DNA from: Hordeum vulgare subsp. vulgare
Taxonomy: Eukaryota; Streptophyta; Magnoliopsida; Poales; Poaceae
NCBI RefSeq assembly: GCF_904849725.1
Contig: NC_058518.1
Span: 12,978,147 to 13,042,146, forward strand
Direction: 5' to 3'
DNA length: 64,000 nucleotides
The first letter of the stretch is position 1. Each line of letters opens with the position of its first letter. The translations under genes were made by a program, and so were the position numbers. Below, piece after piece: positions 23,454-33,258 of the stretch. Below the pieces are notes generated by a model that worked only from the letters and a program-made list of their open reading frames with translations, was not told the origin of the DNA and did no database searches.

Positions 23454-23930
23454 TCACCCCCTAAACATAACGTTCTTGGTGCGACCTGGATCCCAAATGC
23501 GATGACTACTATTCATAGGCGTCACCTTCGGCATTGCCTTCGTCGTTAGTCGCAGCATTTCATGGACCGTCTTTGTTGTCGTCGGCTCGTCCATTGCTCG
23601 ACAAAAACACTTTTTGGTAGTGTCTTGAGTCTTCACCTCTTCTTTGGTGCTTTGTAGACTGTCCTTCGAACCATCGAGGACACATCTTTTGAACCCGAGC
23701 GTGACCATACTTTGGCCTAACTTTAAATTCCATGCTATTGGCACTTGCTTCAGTCCGTAAAGTGCCTTCTTGAGCTTGTAAACTTTCGCTTGTTCGTCTT
23801 TCTTCTCGTAGCCAAGGCATTGTTCCACGTACACTTCTTTGATGAGATCACCGTTGAGGAAAGCGGATTTAACATCCATATGATGAACCTTCCAATCCTC
23901 TTGTGCTGCCAAAGCTAGGAGCACTCTCAC
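23454..23930 (-). pseudogene. Copia RT N-terminal third fused to 3' untranslated sequence
   Basis: The frame encodes VRVLLALAAQEDWKVHHMDV, KSAFLNGDLIKEVYVEQ and YKLKKALYGLKQVPIAWN, the first conserved RT blocks including the motif A Asp. After GFKRC (about 23681) the sequence switches to unrelated residues running to the polypurine tract. The YVDD box and the whole RNase H domain are absent. A direct internal deletion of over 1 kb explains this. Both duplication copies share it, so the deletion is older than the duplication. A frameshift separates this frame from the upstream pol frame near 24000-24104. Confidence 0.85.
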
Positions 23931-24103
23931 CGTCTCAAGTCGAGCAACCGGTGCAAATACCTCATCATAGTCAACTCATTGACGTTGTACGTAGCCCTTT
24001 GCAACGAGTCTTGCCTTGTACTTCACAACGACACCCTCCGTGTCCTTTAACTTGTAAACCCACTTCAAACCAATCGCCTTTTGGGAGGTCGGGTTACCAA
24101 AGT

Positions 24104-26074
24104 TCACGTGCCATTTCTCTCAATCGCCTTCATCTCCTCATCCATGCCGTGCCTCCAACTATGAATTTTGCTCGCCTCTACGAAGTTCTCCGGCTCCTCA
24201 ACTCCGAGCAGACATAGTCCGGAGTACTCGAGCGTAATTCGCTTTGTGTACTTGTAGACCTTCTTGAGCATCTTGTAGCGACGAGCCCCTGAGGAGTCCG
24301 TTGTGTCTTGCGAAGGAGGCGACACAAATTATGTCGGTGTTGATGCACTTGAGGAAAACGGTTGAGTCTCGGGTGTGTCATCGGCATCCGCGTCGTGGGT
24401 GTATTCGTCGTGACCGTGACCATCGTCTTGATTGTCGCCGTCACTATGTGCCTCGTTGTCGATGTTGTCGTCGAGATCTCCACCCGTGCCGTGCGCGTCA
24501 TTGTCGCTATCTCCTTGCGACCTATGCGCGTCGTCGTCGGTGTCGACACCATGATGATCACTACCATGGTGGTCACCTTAGTTGGGCGTCTTGCCAACCA
24601 CATGGACGTCCTCTCCTGCATCATCATCAGTTGGAAATTCAACTGTGAATATGTTACCATTTGGAGCATCCTTGGTTGTTGTGCTCCAATTCCACGCTTT
24701 GTGTTCTTCAAACACGACGTCGCGTGAAATCCGTAGACGTTTGGTTTGTGGATCGTAGAAGCGGTATGCCTTGGTGCCGGAACTCCTCTCATATCCGATG
24801 AACACCATCTTGGTGCTACGATCGGCAAGCTTTGAGGGATGCGGCTCCGCCGTCTTCACAGGTGCCACACACCTGAACGTGCGTAGATGAGACACATTCG
24901 GCTTATGTCCGTAAATTGCTTCATATGGAGTCTTGTCAATCACCGCCTTCGTTGGAGCCCGGTAGAGAAGATAGACTGCCGTCGAGACAACTTCTCCCCA
25001 AAAAGTCACCGACAAGTTCTTGCTCTTGAGTAAACTCATTGCCATGTCAACGACGGTTCGATTGCGCCATTCAACGACCCCGTTCTGCTGCGGCGTGTAA
25101 GGTGTCGTGAGGAACCTTTTTATGCCAATCTTGTCGCAGTAGTCGTTGAACTCATTCGACGTAAACTCTCCGCCGCGATCTGTCCGTAGAGCGCGAACCT
25201 TCAACTTGTGTTCCATCTCCATTGCAGCCTTCATCTTCTTGAACGCTTCAAATGCCTCATCTTTAGATCGTAGGAGAACAATCCACATATATCTCGAGTA
25301 GTCGTCTACCACAAGGAAGAAATACTTATTTCCCGCGTGAGTTGCCGGGGTGATAGGGCCACATAGATCACCATGGATCAGCTCGAGTGCATCACTTGCA
25401 CGATAGGTAGACTGAGCAGGGAACGGCCTGCGATGCTGTTTTCCAACCAAGCACCCGTCACATCCTCGATCAACATGGTCGATAACTGGCATGCTGGATA
25501 CCATCTCCATCTTTGACATCTTCTTCAAGGCGTAGAAGTTAACGTGTCCAAATCTAGCATGCCATAACCACGAATCATCATCACTCTTGGCGAGCCAACA
25601 CTCCGATTGAGATTGATCAAGGTTGAGGATATAGAGCATGTTCCGTATGCGAATAACACGAACTAGCACGTTTCGGAGGTTGTCAAAGATCGTCATCACT
25701 CCGTTCTCAATATCCACCTTGCATCCATTCTCGTCAAGCTTCCCAATAAATATGATGTTGTTGCAAAGCCATGGGATGTAGTACACTCCGGTGAGTATGC
25801 GATGTTCGCCTGTGAGAGCCTCGAAGAGGACAACTCCTTGCCCACAAATCTCCACATTTGAACCATCACCAAACTTTACCGAGCCTTCAACATCATATTT
25901 CAGCTCAAGAAATTTCTCCTTGCATCCCGTCATGTGGTTACTGGCACCCGTGTCGAGATACCACGACACGTTGTGATCCCCGGGTAACTTAGGTGTCACA
26001 TTCTTCTCATGAAGTAGCACCTTCCAGCTTGGTTTCACAACCACCGTTTCAACGAGATCACAAGCTTCGGCCAT
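24104..26074 (-). pseudogene. Copia pol: protease, integrase and linker
   Basis: A 498-residue frame from 26074 to 24578 contains the protease motif WYLDTGASNHMTG and the integrase zinc-binding block (HARFGHVNF, then CDGCLVGKQ). The integrase core is also visible with its three acidic residues (HGDLCGP, LRTDRGGEF, QQNGVVEWRNR), followed by YKAPF-type C-terminal motifs. The stop TAA at 24578 is followed in the same frame by an Asp/His/Gly-rich linker and EEPENFVEASK (to 24104) with another stop between. Integrase itself looks complete. The protein would cut and join DNA ends within a virus-like particle, but nonsense codons prevent a full polyprotein. Confidence 0.88.
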
Positions 26075-26098
26075 CAGAAGACTTGGACCTTCGTCTTC

Positions 26099-27100
26099 CT
26101 ACTTTGCCAAATTTGCCTTGATCTCCCGCTTGTCAGGCTCCGGACAATCCTTTGCAAAGTGACCCATCTCGTTGCAGTTATAGCACTTGACCTCGGACAT
26201 ATCCAAGTTCCATTGCTTCCGCCCTTTAGATCGGTCTGCCTTACCACGACCTTGTGGCTTGCCTTTTCCTTTGACTTCTCCAGTTTGTCTGCCGCACGTT
26301 CCATTGCTTGAGCCTTTGTTGCCATCACACCTTCCTTTGCTACTTGGGGACTCCCAATCTGCGCGCGAGTACATGAGTTGGTCACTACCTCCTCCATTGC
26401 CTTTCTGACAGTCATGAGCATTCTCTTCCCATGTACGCAACCGTCTGATCGCCTCCGTTATGGTCATGTCGTCCATGTCGTAAAGCTGCTCAAGTGTGCC
26501 GATGATGTACGTAAATTTATCAGTCACCGAACTGAAAAATTTCTCCACAATCTCGGTCTCATGGAGCTTTGCACCAAGCGCGCGGATCTCTCCCGCCAAA
26601 GTAGTAAGACGCATGGCATAGTCGTTCACCGATTTAGTTTCCTCTATCTGCAACTTGTGAAATTGGCGCTTCAGCACTTGTGCCCGAGCCTTGGTGACGT
26701 GATCTTCTCCGATCCTCATCTCCTTGAGTGCGTTCCACGCCTCTCTTGCCGTCTCGAACTCCGCCAATGTCATCAGCACGGAATCCGGCATGGACTGGGC
26801 TATGGCGTCCATGGCACCTTAGTCGGACTCGTCATCGACGTCGTCGTCCGTGATTGCCTGCCACACTCGGAGTTTTCGAAGAATAATCTTCATCTTCATA
26901 GCCCACACGCCACAATTGGCGTCAGTGAGCATCGGGTACTGGATGGGGATGTTGCGATGCGCCTGGACGTTGGCGCCGCTCGTTCCTCCACCACTCGTTG
27001 CTGACTTGCCGCCCTTCTTCACCTTGTCGCCGTTCTTGTTCGCCTTGGGACCGCCTTTTTCGAACTTGACCGACTCAGCGTCGCTGTCCATCATCGTAGA
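26099..27100 (-). pseudogene. Copia gag, copy 1, one in-frame stop
   Basis: The frame runs from near the primer-binding site (start MMDSDAESVKFEKGG at about 27094) through NIPIQYPMLTDANCGVWAMK to a TAA at 26819-26821. It continues in the same frame with MDAIAQSMPDSVLMTLAEFE, VTKARAQVLKRQFHKLQ and the CX2CX4HX4C zinc knuckle CYNCNEMGHFAKDC (about 26139-26180), ending at TAG 26099. Gag forms the particle and binds RNA. Pol follows in the same frame, separated only by this TAG and a short spacer. The first stop looks like a single-base CAA to TAA change and is shared with the copy at 51422-52447. Confidence 0.87.
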
Positions 27101-27108
27101 TCGTCGAG

Positions 27109-27123
27109 GTTCTAGATACCAAT
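27109..27123 (-). other. Primer-binding site of the copia element
   Basis: On the minus strand the sequence after the LTR end is TTGGTATCTAGAACC. It matches the initiator-methionine tRNA site TGGTATCAGAGCC with few mismatches. It fixes the element orientation as minus. Confidence 0.8.
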
Positions 27124-27604
27124 TGTTGGCTTTGATCACTAGATCAAATCACCCAGGAGTGGTACCGCGTACATGGAAGCTAGCTTCTAAGCTAGCAAGC
27201 AGGTAGATGGATGGATACACAGTATATGTGTGTGTATAGCCACGTCCTCCTGTGCGTGAGGTTGGCTTAGGCTGGTAACCACGTATAATCGATTCAATCG
27301 ATCTAACTTTTCCGGTGCCCATCGACGGAACACAGCGGCTCGTAAACTTTGACAAACAGATAACGAAGACACCGAATCGCTATATGATGGCTCATGTGTC
27401 GAGCCTGTCGTACTTTGTATTACTTTGATCTTGTGTTGTACAGATTACAGGGAGTATCTTGACTCTTGAGTATATATAGCAGCTAGGAGCAGCAACCAAA
27501 CATAATCGGTTTAGGAGTTCTAATCCTACTACTACTATGGGTTCTGATCAGTGTCCAACTCGGACACAAACACAACAGTACTACACGTCATGTTTATTCC
27601 TACA
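27124..27604 (-). repeat. Copia 5' LTR, copy 1
   Basis: This 481-bp repeat pairs with 22969-23452. It starts TGTTGGCTTTGATCAC, contains TATATATAGCAG (the same strand reads TGAGTATATATAGC near 27467) and ends TCCTACA at 27604. Confidence 0.92.
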
Positions 27605-29712
27605 GAGAATGGGCATGAAGAAGTAGTAGCAGGAAGCACTGGTGTACCTCGCTCAAGGTTTCTGGCCGCAGCCCGCATCTCCGCAAGCTCGGGGATGGAT
27701 GGGGCCAGGCAACCGACCGGGCGAGCGGCGTTGATCTTGCCGTTGTGCCATGAGGAAGCCATCGCAGTCGACACGGACCGCACCCGCCTGGAGAACATAG
27801 CAGTCCTGGGTGGGTCGGGGTGGACGTCCACCGAAGTGGTCACCTCCACAGTCCCCACCCCGAGTCCAGCCAGCTGCGAAGGGGTGGTGAGGTCCGGAGG
27901 TGGGGTCAGCAGAGGGCCAGGCGGCTCCGGCTCCAGTTCTGGGGGAGGCACTTCCAAGACCAGGGGCGGGGTCAATGAGGAGGCATGCGGGAGGGGGTGT
28001 ACGACTTGGGGGACGTGGGCGCTCGTCACGTCTGGTCCGATCTCCTCGAACATCACCAGCCTACTCGTCGGCTCAAGAGCGGACAAAGGTGGCACCAGCC
28101 CCGTGCCCGAGACCGGGGAGGGCACGGCCGACCCGATCACCACCAGCCCACTCGTCACCTCACGAGTGGACAAGGGTGGCACCAGCCCCGTGCCCGAACC
28201 AGGAGTGGGAGGGGAGGAACCGGAGAGGGCATCGGTGGGAGCCTCGAATAGAAAAGGCGAGGCCGGGGAGCGGGGTGACTCTGCGGGAACCACCAGCTTG
28301 CTGGCAACCAAGTCCTCACTGCCGCCAGGGGAAGAGGGGCCGGCCGACCGCAGGAGGGGATCTATCATGTGAGTGACACTCCCTCTAGCAGAACCCCCAA
28401 GCTGGCGGGAGGGGGAGGGTCCTGAGATGGAGATCTGGAGTGGTCGAAGAAGTCCTCCTCATCGTCGGAATAGTGATGAAGTCTACGACCAGAGTGGTTA
28501 TCCCGTCCCCCACCCCTATCATCGCCCGTACCCTCGAATCCATCGTCACGAGATCGCGGGCGGACGATGTGGTTGGGGGGCTCTGGCCGAATCTTGAGGT
28601 CGTAGCCAAGGTTGCTGAAGAAGACACGGACAGTTGCGCGGGTCTTGTCGGAGTCGATGCACTTCGTCTAAACACGAACCTTCTCTTCCTTGCGGAGGGA
28701 GAGCACATCGACCACCACCACCCTGCCCAGGATCTGCGCCATGTTGCGGATGACCCGTTCAAAGTGAGCGATGTCGGGGAGGCCCGCAGTCAGGATCCAG
28801 ACCGTGTCGAGGACCGCAACCGCCTTCAGGTCAAGTTTCGGCTCAGAGATGTCCACCACGAGTTTGTTGAGGGCCACAGTGATCTCGTCACTCCGAGTAC
28901 ACACACTGTGACTGGCGATGTCGGGGAAGATCACAGAGAACTGGTGGCCAGCAATCGCGGTGACCTGCCAACCCCACTGGCAATGGCAGAGATGGTTGAG
29001 TTTCCGCCTCAATCATTTCAAGGTGTGGGGGCACGCCATTGCCCAGCACAGTGACGATGGCGGAGAGGGAAGGCATCGGCGGTGGCACGTCGGGGATCTC
29101 CATGTGGAAGAACGCCAACCCCTCGATGCCATGGCCATATACCACCAGCTCCTGAGACATCGCTCAACCAGTACAGATGACGACGTGGTGACCGGCATCC
29201 TTGCAGAGGTAGAAAGTCGGTGGGTTAGGACACACCACCTGGAAGTGGCCGGGGAGGCCGCAGTTGAAGCACGGTGGGCCATCTCCTGCGGTCGCGACCG
29301 AGCCCTCGAGCATCGGGGTGGCAAGGCAGGGTTGGGGGGGTTGCGCTTCTTCTTTTTGGCCCCTTGAGGACCGCACCCATAGATGAGGCCCTTGGGAGGA
29401 GGGAACTGCGGCTGGGAGCACGGCGGCACATAGCGGCAGGAGGGTGAGGCATCGGCCGACGGTCGTTGATTGGCCGGCGAGAGGGACCGGCCGCGACGCT
29501 GGTCTGGGGATGGCGAGCGGCGAGCCAGCTAGTCATCGAGGGCGGGGAACGAAACCCATCCCTGGTCAGGGAGCGGCCGTGGCCGGGCGAGCGTCGCCCC
29601 ACCCCCCCCCCTCCCCGGGAGGGAGAGCGGTGGCCATCACTGCGAGGGAGGACCTGCGGACCGACCTGGAGGAGGCCGCCGACAGTTCCAGCTGCCGCCG
29701 CAGGTCAGCCTC
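27605..29712 (-). pseudogene. LINE ORF1 region with zinc knuckle, copy 1
   Basis: Read from about 29602, the stretch encodes a Pro/Arg-rich start (MGRRSPGHGRSLTRDGFRSP). The CCHC knuckle CFNCGLPGHFQVVC (about 29230-29271) and a second partial knuckle CKDAGHHVVIC follow. Further on are a hydrophobic/acidic domain (LNKLVVDISEPKLDLKAVAV, IRNMAQILGRVVVVDVLSLR, 28700-28880) resembling DUF4283-type ORF1 proteins, and a Pro/Ser/Leu-rich tail to the copia insertion. ORF1 proteins bind element RNA. The frame is broken by several shifts, one at the G-run near 29333. The second copy is 52952-55070. Confidence 0.8.
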
Positions 29713-30029
29713 GTGACGGGCCCCGTCCGGGGATGGTGTTAATTAGCCCTGCATACTTACCCGCAAAAAAAAGTTAGCCCTTCATGCTTAGCTGACCACT
29801 CAATGTCTGTTTAATTAATACATCCTGGCGTCCCATTATATGTCTGTTTGTCCCCTTCGTCGACGATCGATTAGTTAAGGGAACCATTGAGCAATTAGCT
29901 CTTGGATGCTTCACATGTTCCACGACAGACCCAAACTAATATATGTATCTGTGCTGCCTACCAATGCCAACTTATGCAATTTGTACCCCAAAACACTACC
30001 GCAACCTCAAGTACCAAATGTTTCCAATT
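29713..30029. other. Spacer between LINE and NLR pseudogene, nothing identified
   Basis: AT-rich sequence with an A-run at about 29765 and no long frame. It could include the promoter and leader of the NLR pseudogene, but I see no clear TATA box or start. Confidence 0.4.
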
Positions 30030-30688
30030 CAGAAAAGTAGTCAAGTCTCTACTCATGGAGTTGGGGATGAAGGACGTTTAGAGAGCTCACATACGACATG
30101 GAGGACGTTGTTGATGCCTTTATGGTGTGGGCTGAGTAGGGCGACCATGAGCTTGGCTAGGGTAATATCAAGAACAAAATAAAGAAGTTCGGGAAGAAGA
30201 CCACCATGTTGTTCAGAAAGGGCAAGGTTCTCCATCAGATCTCCGACGCCATCCAAGAGGCACAAGACCGCCAAGGAGTTGGGTGAGCTACGTCAAAGGT
30301 ACATGCTTGATCTGCACACCAACAATACATGTGATAACATTGATCCCCGCCTTACGGTTGTGTACAAAGATCTCGCGGAGCTTGTTGGCATTGTAGATAC
30401 ACGAGAAAAACCGATCGAGATCTTGGCAGAGGGTGACAAAGAGTCCAAAGCAAGATTTAAAGATAGTATCTATTGTTGAATTTGGTGGACTGGGAAGACA
30501 ACTCTTGCCACAACAGTGTATAACAAGATCAAAGGGCAATTAGATTGTGGAGCTTTTGTTTCGGTGTCTCAAAATCCTGACATGAAGAAGATTTTCAATA
30601 AGACCAAGTTCGCAACCATCAATGAAGTTGTTAGGGACGAAGGGCAACTCATTGATGAAATAAAAATGTTTCTTCACGAAAAAAGAGG
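30030..30688 (+). pseudogene. NLR (CC-NBS) disease-resistance gene fragment, copy 1
   Basis: The 5' part of a coiled-coil NLR immune receptor is readable across frames. The Rx-type N-terminal block appears as KSLLMELGMKDV, then the EDVID-like YDMEDVVDAFMVW, KIKKFGKKTTMLFRKGKV, ISDAIQEAQD and LGELRQRYMLDL. TVVYKDLAELVGIV and EPIEIL-type sequence follow. The P-loop is split: VEFGGLG is read in one frame and GKTTLATTVYNKI in another, a one-base loss within 30481-30500. The exon continues with CGAFVSVSQNPDMKKIF and IDEIKMFLHEKR and stops at a GTATG splice donor (30689). LRRs and the rest of the NBS are missing. In-frame stops (for example in DV*RAH and MVWA*) confirm a pseudogene. Confidence 0.85.
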
Positions 30689-30879
30689 TATGTTCACAGC
30701 AATAGAAGTTTGTTTTTCTTTTCTTAGCCATGCATACATAATGCCAATTAACAACCAAGTGGCATTTTCTTTTGGGTATGTATCTCCATGCTATATATTT
30801 ACTTGCTTTATTGTTTGTCCTCCCAATAGCACCTCTAGTTTCTTTGGGACCCCATTAAACGTGCTAGAGTCTAAGATGG

Positions 30880-31300
30880 CGGCACACGTATATTCAAGTC
30901 GGATTGTGTGCATTACTTCCGGGTATATGGAAATATCGAAATGATGTTATATTTAACAGACATGGAATCACAAAAATGCATGTCATCTTTCGGGCGTCTG
31001 GATGGATTCGTATGTTGCCGTTACTAAGCCATGTGGAACTCAGGGAGCATATGACCTATGGGTGCAACCACTGAGATACAGTAGCATGGGATACAAACAA
31101 CCCATTTGGATGACGGCCAATAATAAGATATGTGTTTAGTCATCTTGCCCTATTTTCGCTTGTTGTGACTTTTTAATCCTTTTCGCTCAGCCTTGTTAGC
31201 GATTTTTTTTAAACTACATACTTTGCTGCTAAAATGGTTGTCTGCATCACTTAATGCAGAGGCCAAGGATGATCCTCCTTTCCGAAAAATGTATTGCCTT
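30880..31300 (+). pseudogene. LINE/zf-RVT C-terminal tail and 3' UTR remnant, copy 1
   Basis: From about 30924 the frame reads GIWKYRNDVIFNRHGITKMH, then VIFRASGWIRMLPLLSHVEL and REHMTYGCNH, typical of the end of plant LINE ORF2 (zf-RVT region). The downstream text CTTAATGCAGAGGCCAAGG and TGATCCTCCTTT (31250-31283) is characteristic of plant LINE 3' ends. A TGA interrupts the frame after GCNH. This plus-strand LINE relic is independent of the minus-strand LINE at 18837-29712. Confidence 0.6.
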
Positions 31301-31432
31301 ACTTTGTATTATATATGCCTCCACTTGAAACTACTTTGCTTAGCCATGCATTCATAATGACAGTCAACAACCAAATGTCATTTTCCTATGCGTATATATC
31401 TCCATGCTATATCTTTCCATGCTTTTCTATTA

Positions 31433-31526
31433 CCCCCCTCAGCCCCAAAATAAGTGTCTTAAATTTGTATTAACTTTAGTACAAAAGTGTATTAAAGTTA
31501 AGAGACCTATTATGGGACGAAGGGAC
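31433..31526. mobile_element. Stowaway-like MITE, copy 1
   Basis: The ends are degenerate versions of CTCCCTCCGTCCCAAAATAAG and its complement, with the interior AACTTTAGTACAAAAGTGTATTAAAGTT forming the usual palindrome. A TA dinucleotide flanks the left end (31431-31432). Several terminal mismatches indicate an old copy. No coding capacity. Confidence 0.75.
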
Positions 31527-32206
31527 AATATATGTATTTTTCACTTAAAACTAATTCTCTAGCCATTCGAATTTTCATTGTTCAAAAAAAATCTCCCGCC
31601 TCCACCAACCTTTGCTAAGATACCTCATGTTTAGTGGTTAAATACAACCTTGTTGCCAATATTAATAGAGACCTATTTGTACTTCGACCTATTCATAGAC
31701 TAACACTTCCAAAATTCACTCAGGTATCTCATCATAATTGAGGACATATGGAGTACCAAAGCACGCACATATTTATGACACTAGATAGATACATTGGTTT
31801 TCATTTTGTTATTAAAGTCTAGTCTTTGAATTTCAGATTCTGAATAAAGAAAACTTAATATATGTGCTTTTCATTTTTGTAGGCAATTCATTGGACCCAA
31901 ATAACTTTTCATATTGTGCGCCCTCTTTATAAATATGAATTTTGTTGAATTTCGGTTATTAGGAAAGTTTCTTACCTATCCTTTCGGATGGAAGGAGTGA
32001 TATCACACTTCCGTGTTCTCCCCGATGCTAGAATTCATAGTTGGACGATCTCTTTATTTTTCTTTGGTTAAGGTACTTTTATTGTGTACACTCTCACTAA
32101 TATATGAGCTATCCTCCCCCCTCCCCCCTCCAAAAGATCTTGGGCAAGGTCCGGCACTGTCCATGCCGATCTCCGGTGCCGCTGGTTGCCTCGGGTCGGG
32201 TATTGG
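31527..32206. other. AT-rich spacer, nothing identified
   Basis: No open frame or known element is seen. A C-run (CCTCCCCCCTCCCCCC) lies near 32110-32126. The same sequence is in copy 2 (56885-57550). Confidence 0.4.
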
Positions 32207-32564
32207 CGTCGTATCCACCCGATGGCTCCATGGTCGTGGGACAAGTCAGTTGTCTAGTTGCAGGAACAGGATGGCAACAAGGTACACGTGCATTACGTTT
32301 CTTTCAGAGATCGATAGCATGACTCACAGTCACACGGGATTAATATTATAGTGCTGCTTACAAGGCTAATTACATGGCAAACAATAAAATTAAATCTTAT
32401 TAACAACACATTATCACAATATTTCGAAAGATAAAACAGGTAGCAATGTTGTAGTACACAAATTACATAGTAGAGCAACCAAAATATATATATTAGTTGG
32501 AAGCACCACCAGCCTTCTTCTTGGTACCGGAAGGACCAGCTTCGCCGTCATTTCTGCCCTTGCT

Positions 32565-33195
32565 CTACCTCTGCTTCTTCATACCCCTAACGATTTCAGC
32601 AAGCAGTCGTTCTTTCTCAACAACTGCTTCATCGACCTCTGTCTTGATTGTAAACAGTCCATTTAGTGTAACATTGAGTGATTTCTCCTCAAAGTTTATA
32701 ATCCTCCTGTTGAGGGTATTAATCTGCACGAAACACCAGATGGCACATGAGGTATGTACCAAACATTTTCACATACGATATAGGATGTTGTAAACTTCTA
32801 GTAAGAAAGGAATATGAAGACTTATTCATGCATGCATGAATCTGTCATGGGACATTGTACGTACCCGGCGCCACATCCAGGTGTAGGTATTGCCACGACA
32901 AAACTTCTGTACCGGGCCGGATGGCGTGTCCAGTTCCCTCCGAGCCTTCACCATCATCTCATGCAGGTACTGTCGCATCTCTTCCTCCTCCTCCTCCTCT
33001 GCGCTCAAGCTACCCGTTCCCTCTTGTTGCAGCTTAGCAGCCTCACTAATGCGCTGCTCTTCCGGAACGACATCGGAAGAGTCGAAAATATTAGTAGGTG
33101 TTAGTATTTCATGCACGTTGTTTCCAGCTGCCTCCATGGCCGGCTCCAGTTCAGCAGCAGGAGGCGGTGGTGCCGGCTGCGCTGCTTCTGCTGCA

Positions 33196-33258
<63 letters not shown>

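Larger units (their letters stand above)
22969..27604 (-). mobile_element. Internally deleted Ty1-copia element, copy 1
   Basis: LTRs of 484 bp (22969-23452) and 481 bp (27124-27604) start TGTTGGCTTTGATCAC and end TTTATTCCTACA. The primer-binding site (minus strand, TTGGTATCTAGAACC) lies at 27109-27123, and the polypurine tract (AGGGGGTGAA) at 23453-23462. The flanks are GAGAT (22964-22968) and GAGAA (27605-27609), a 4/5 target duplication. The two LTRs differ at roughly 4-5 percent of sites by eye. Gag, protease and integrase are present. RT is cut after its first third and fused to the 3' untranslated region, so the element is non-autonomous. Confidence 0.92.
18837..29712 (-). mobile_element. 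Non-LTR retrotransposon (LINE) with nested insertions
   Basis: Read on the minus strand from about 29712, the element holds an ORF1 region with a zinc knuckle, then ORF2 with endonuclease, reverse transcriptase and a C-terminal zf-RVT-like region ending at 18837. ORF1 is split by a copia element (22969-27604) and ORF2 by a solo LTR (20528-21035). Without these, about 5.7 kb of LINE remains. The 3' end is cut by CACTA-like DNA, so no poly-A tail or target duplication is seen. Only the ORF1-side part recurs in the second duplication copy (52952-55070). Confidence 0.85.
23013..32207. repeat. Segmental duplication, copy 1 (9.2 kb visible match)
   Basis: This segment matches 48361-57550 in direct orientation (offset 25348 at the left end, 25343 at the right). 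It includes the copia element from 45 bp inside its LTR, the LINE ORF1 region, the NLR pseudogene, the LINE tail and the MITE. Differences look like about 1 percent plus small indels. The match ends at 32207 only because copy 2 is interrupted there by an Angela insertion. Confidence 0.93.

Noticed and set aside
24301..24727. Plus-strand frames rich in Arg/His/Val opposite the copia linker
   Set aside because: They are antisense shadows of the Asp/His/Gly-rich linker of the minus-strand copia pol and occur again in copy 2.
27551..28372. 273-codon plus-strand frame opposite LINE ORF1
   Set aside because: It is GC-rich antisense of the Pro/Ser-rich ORF1 tail, without domains. Copy 2 breaks it, and no promoter or splice signals accompany it.
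29760..29775. A-run next to the LINE 5' side as its poly-A tail
   Set aside because: The LINE reads on the minus strand, so its poly-A tail should appear as T-rich plus-strand sequence near 18837; this run is at the opposite end.
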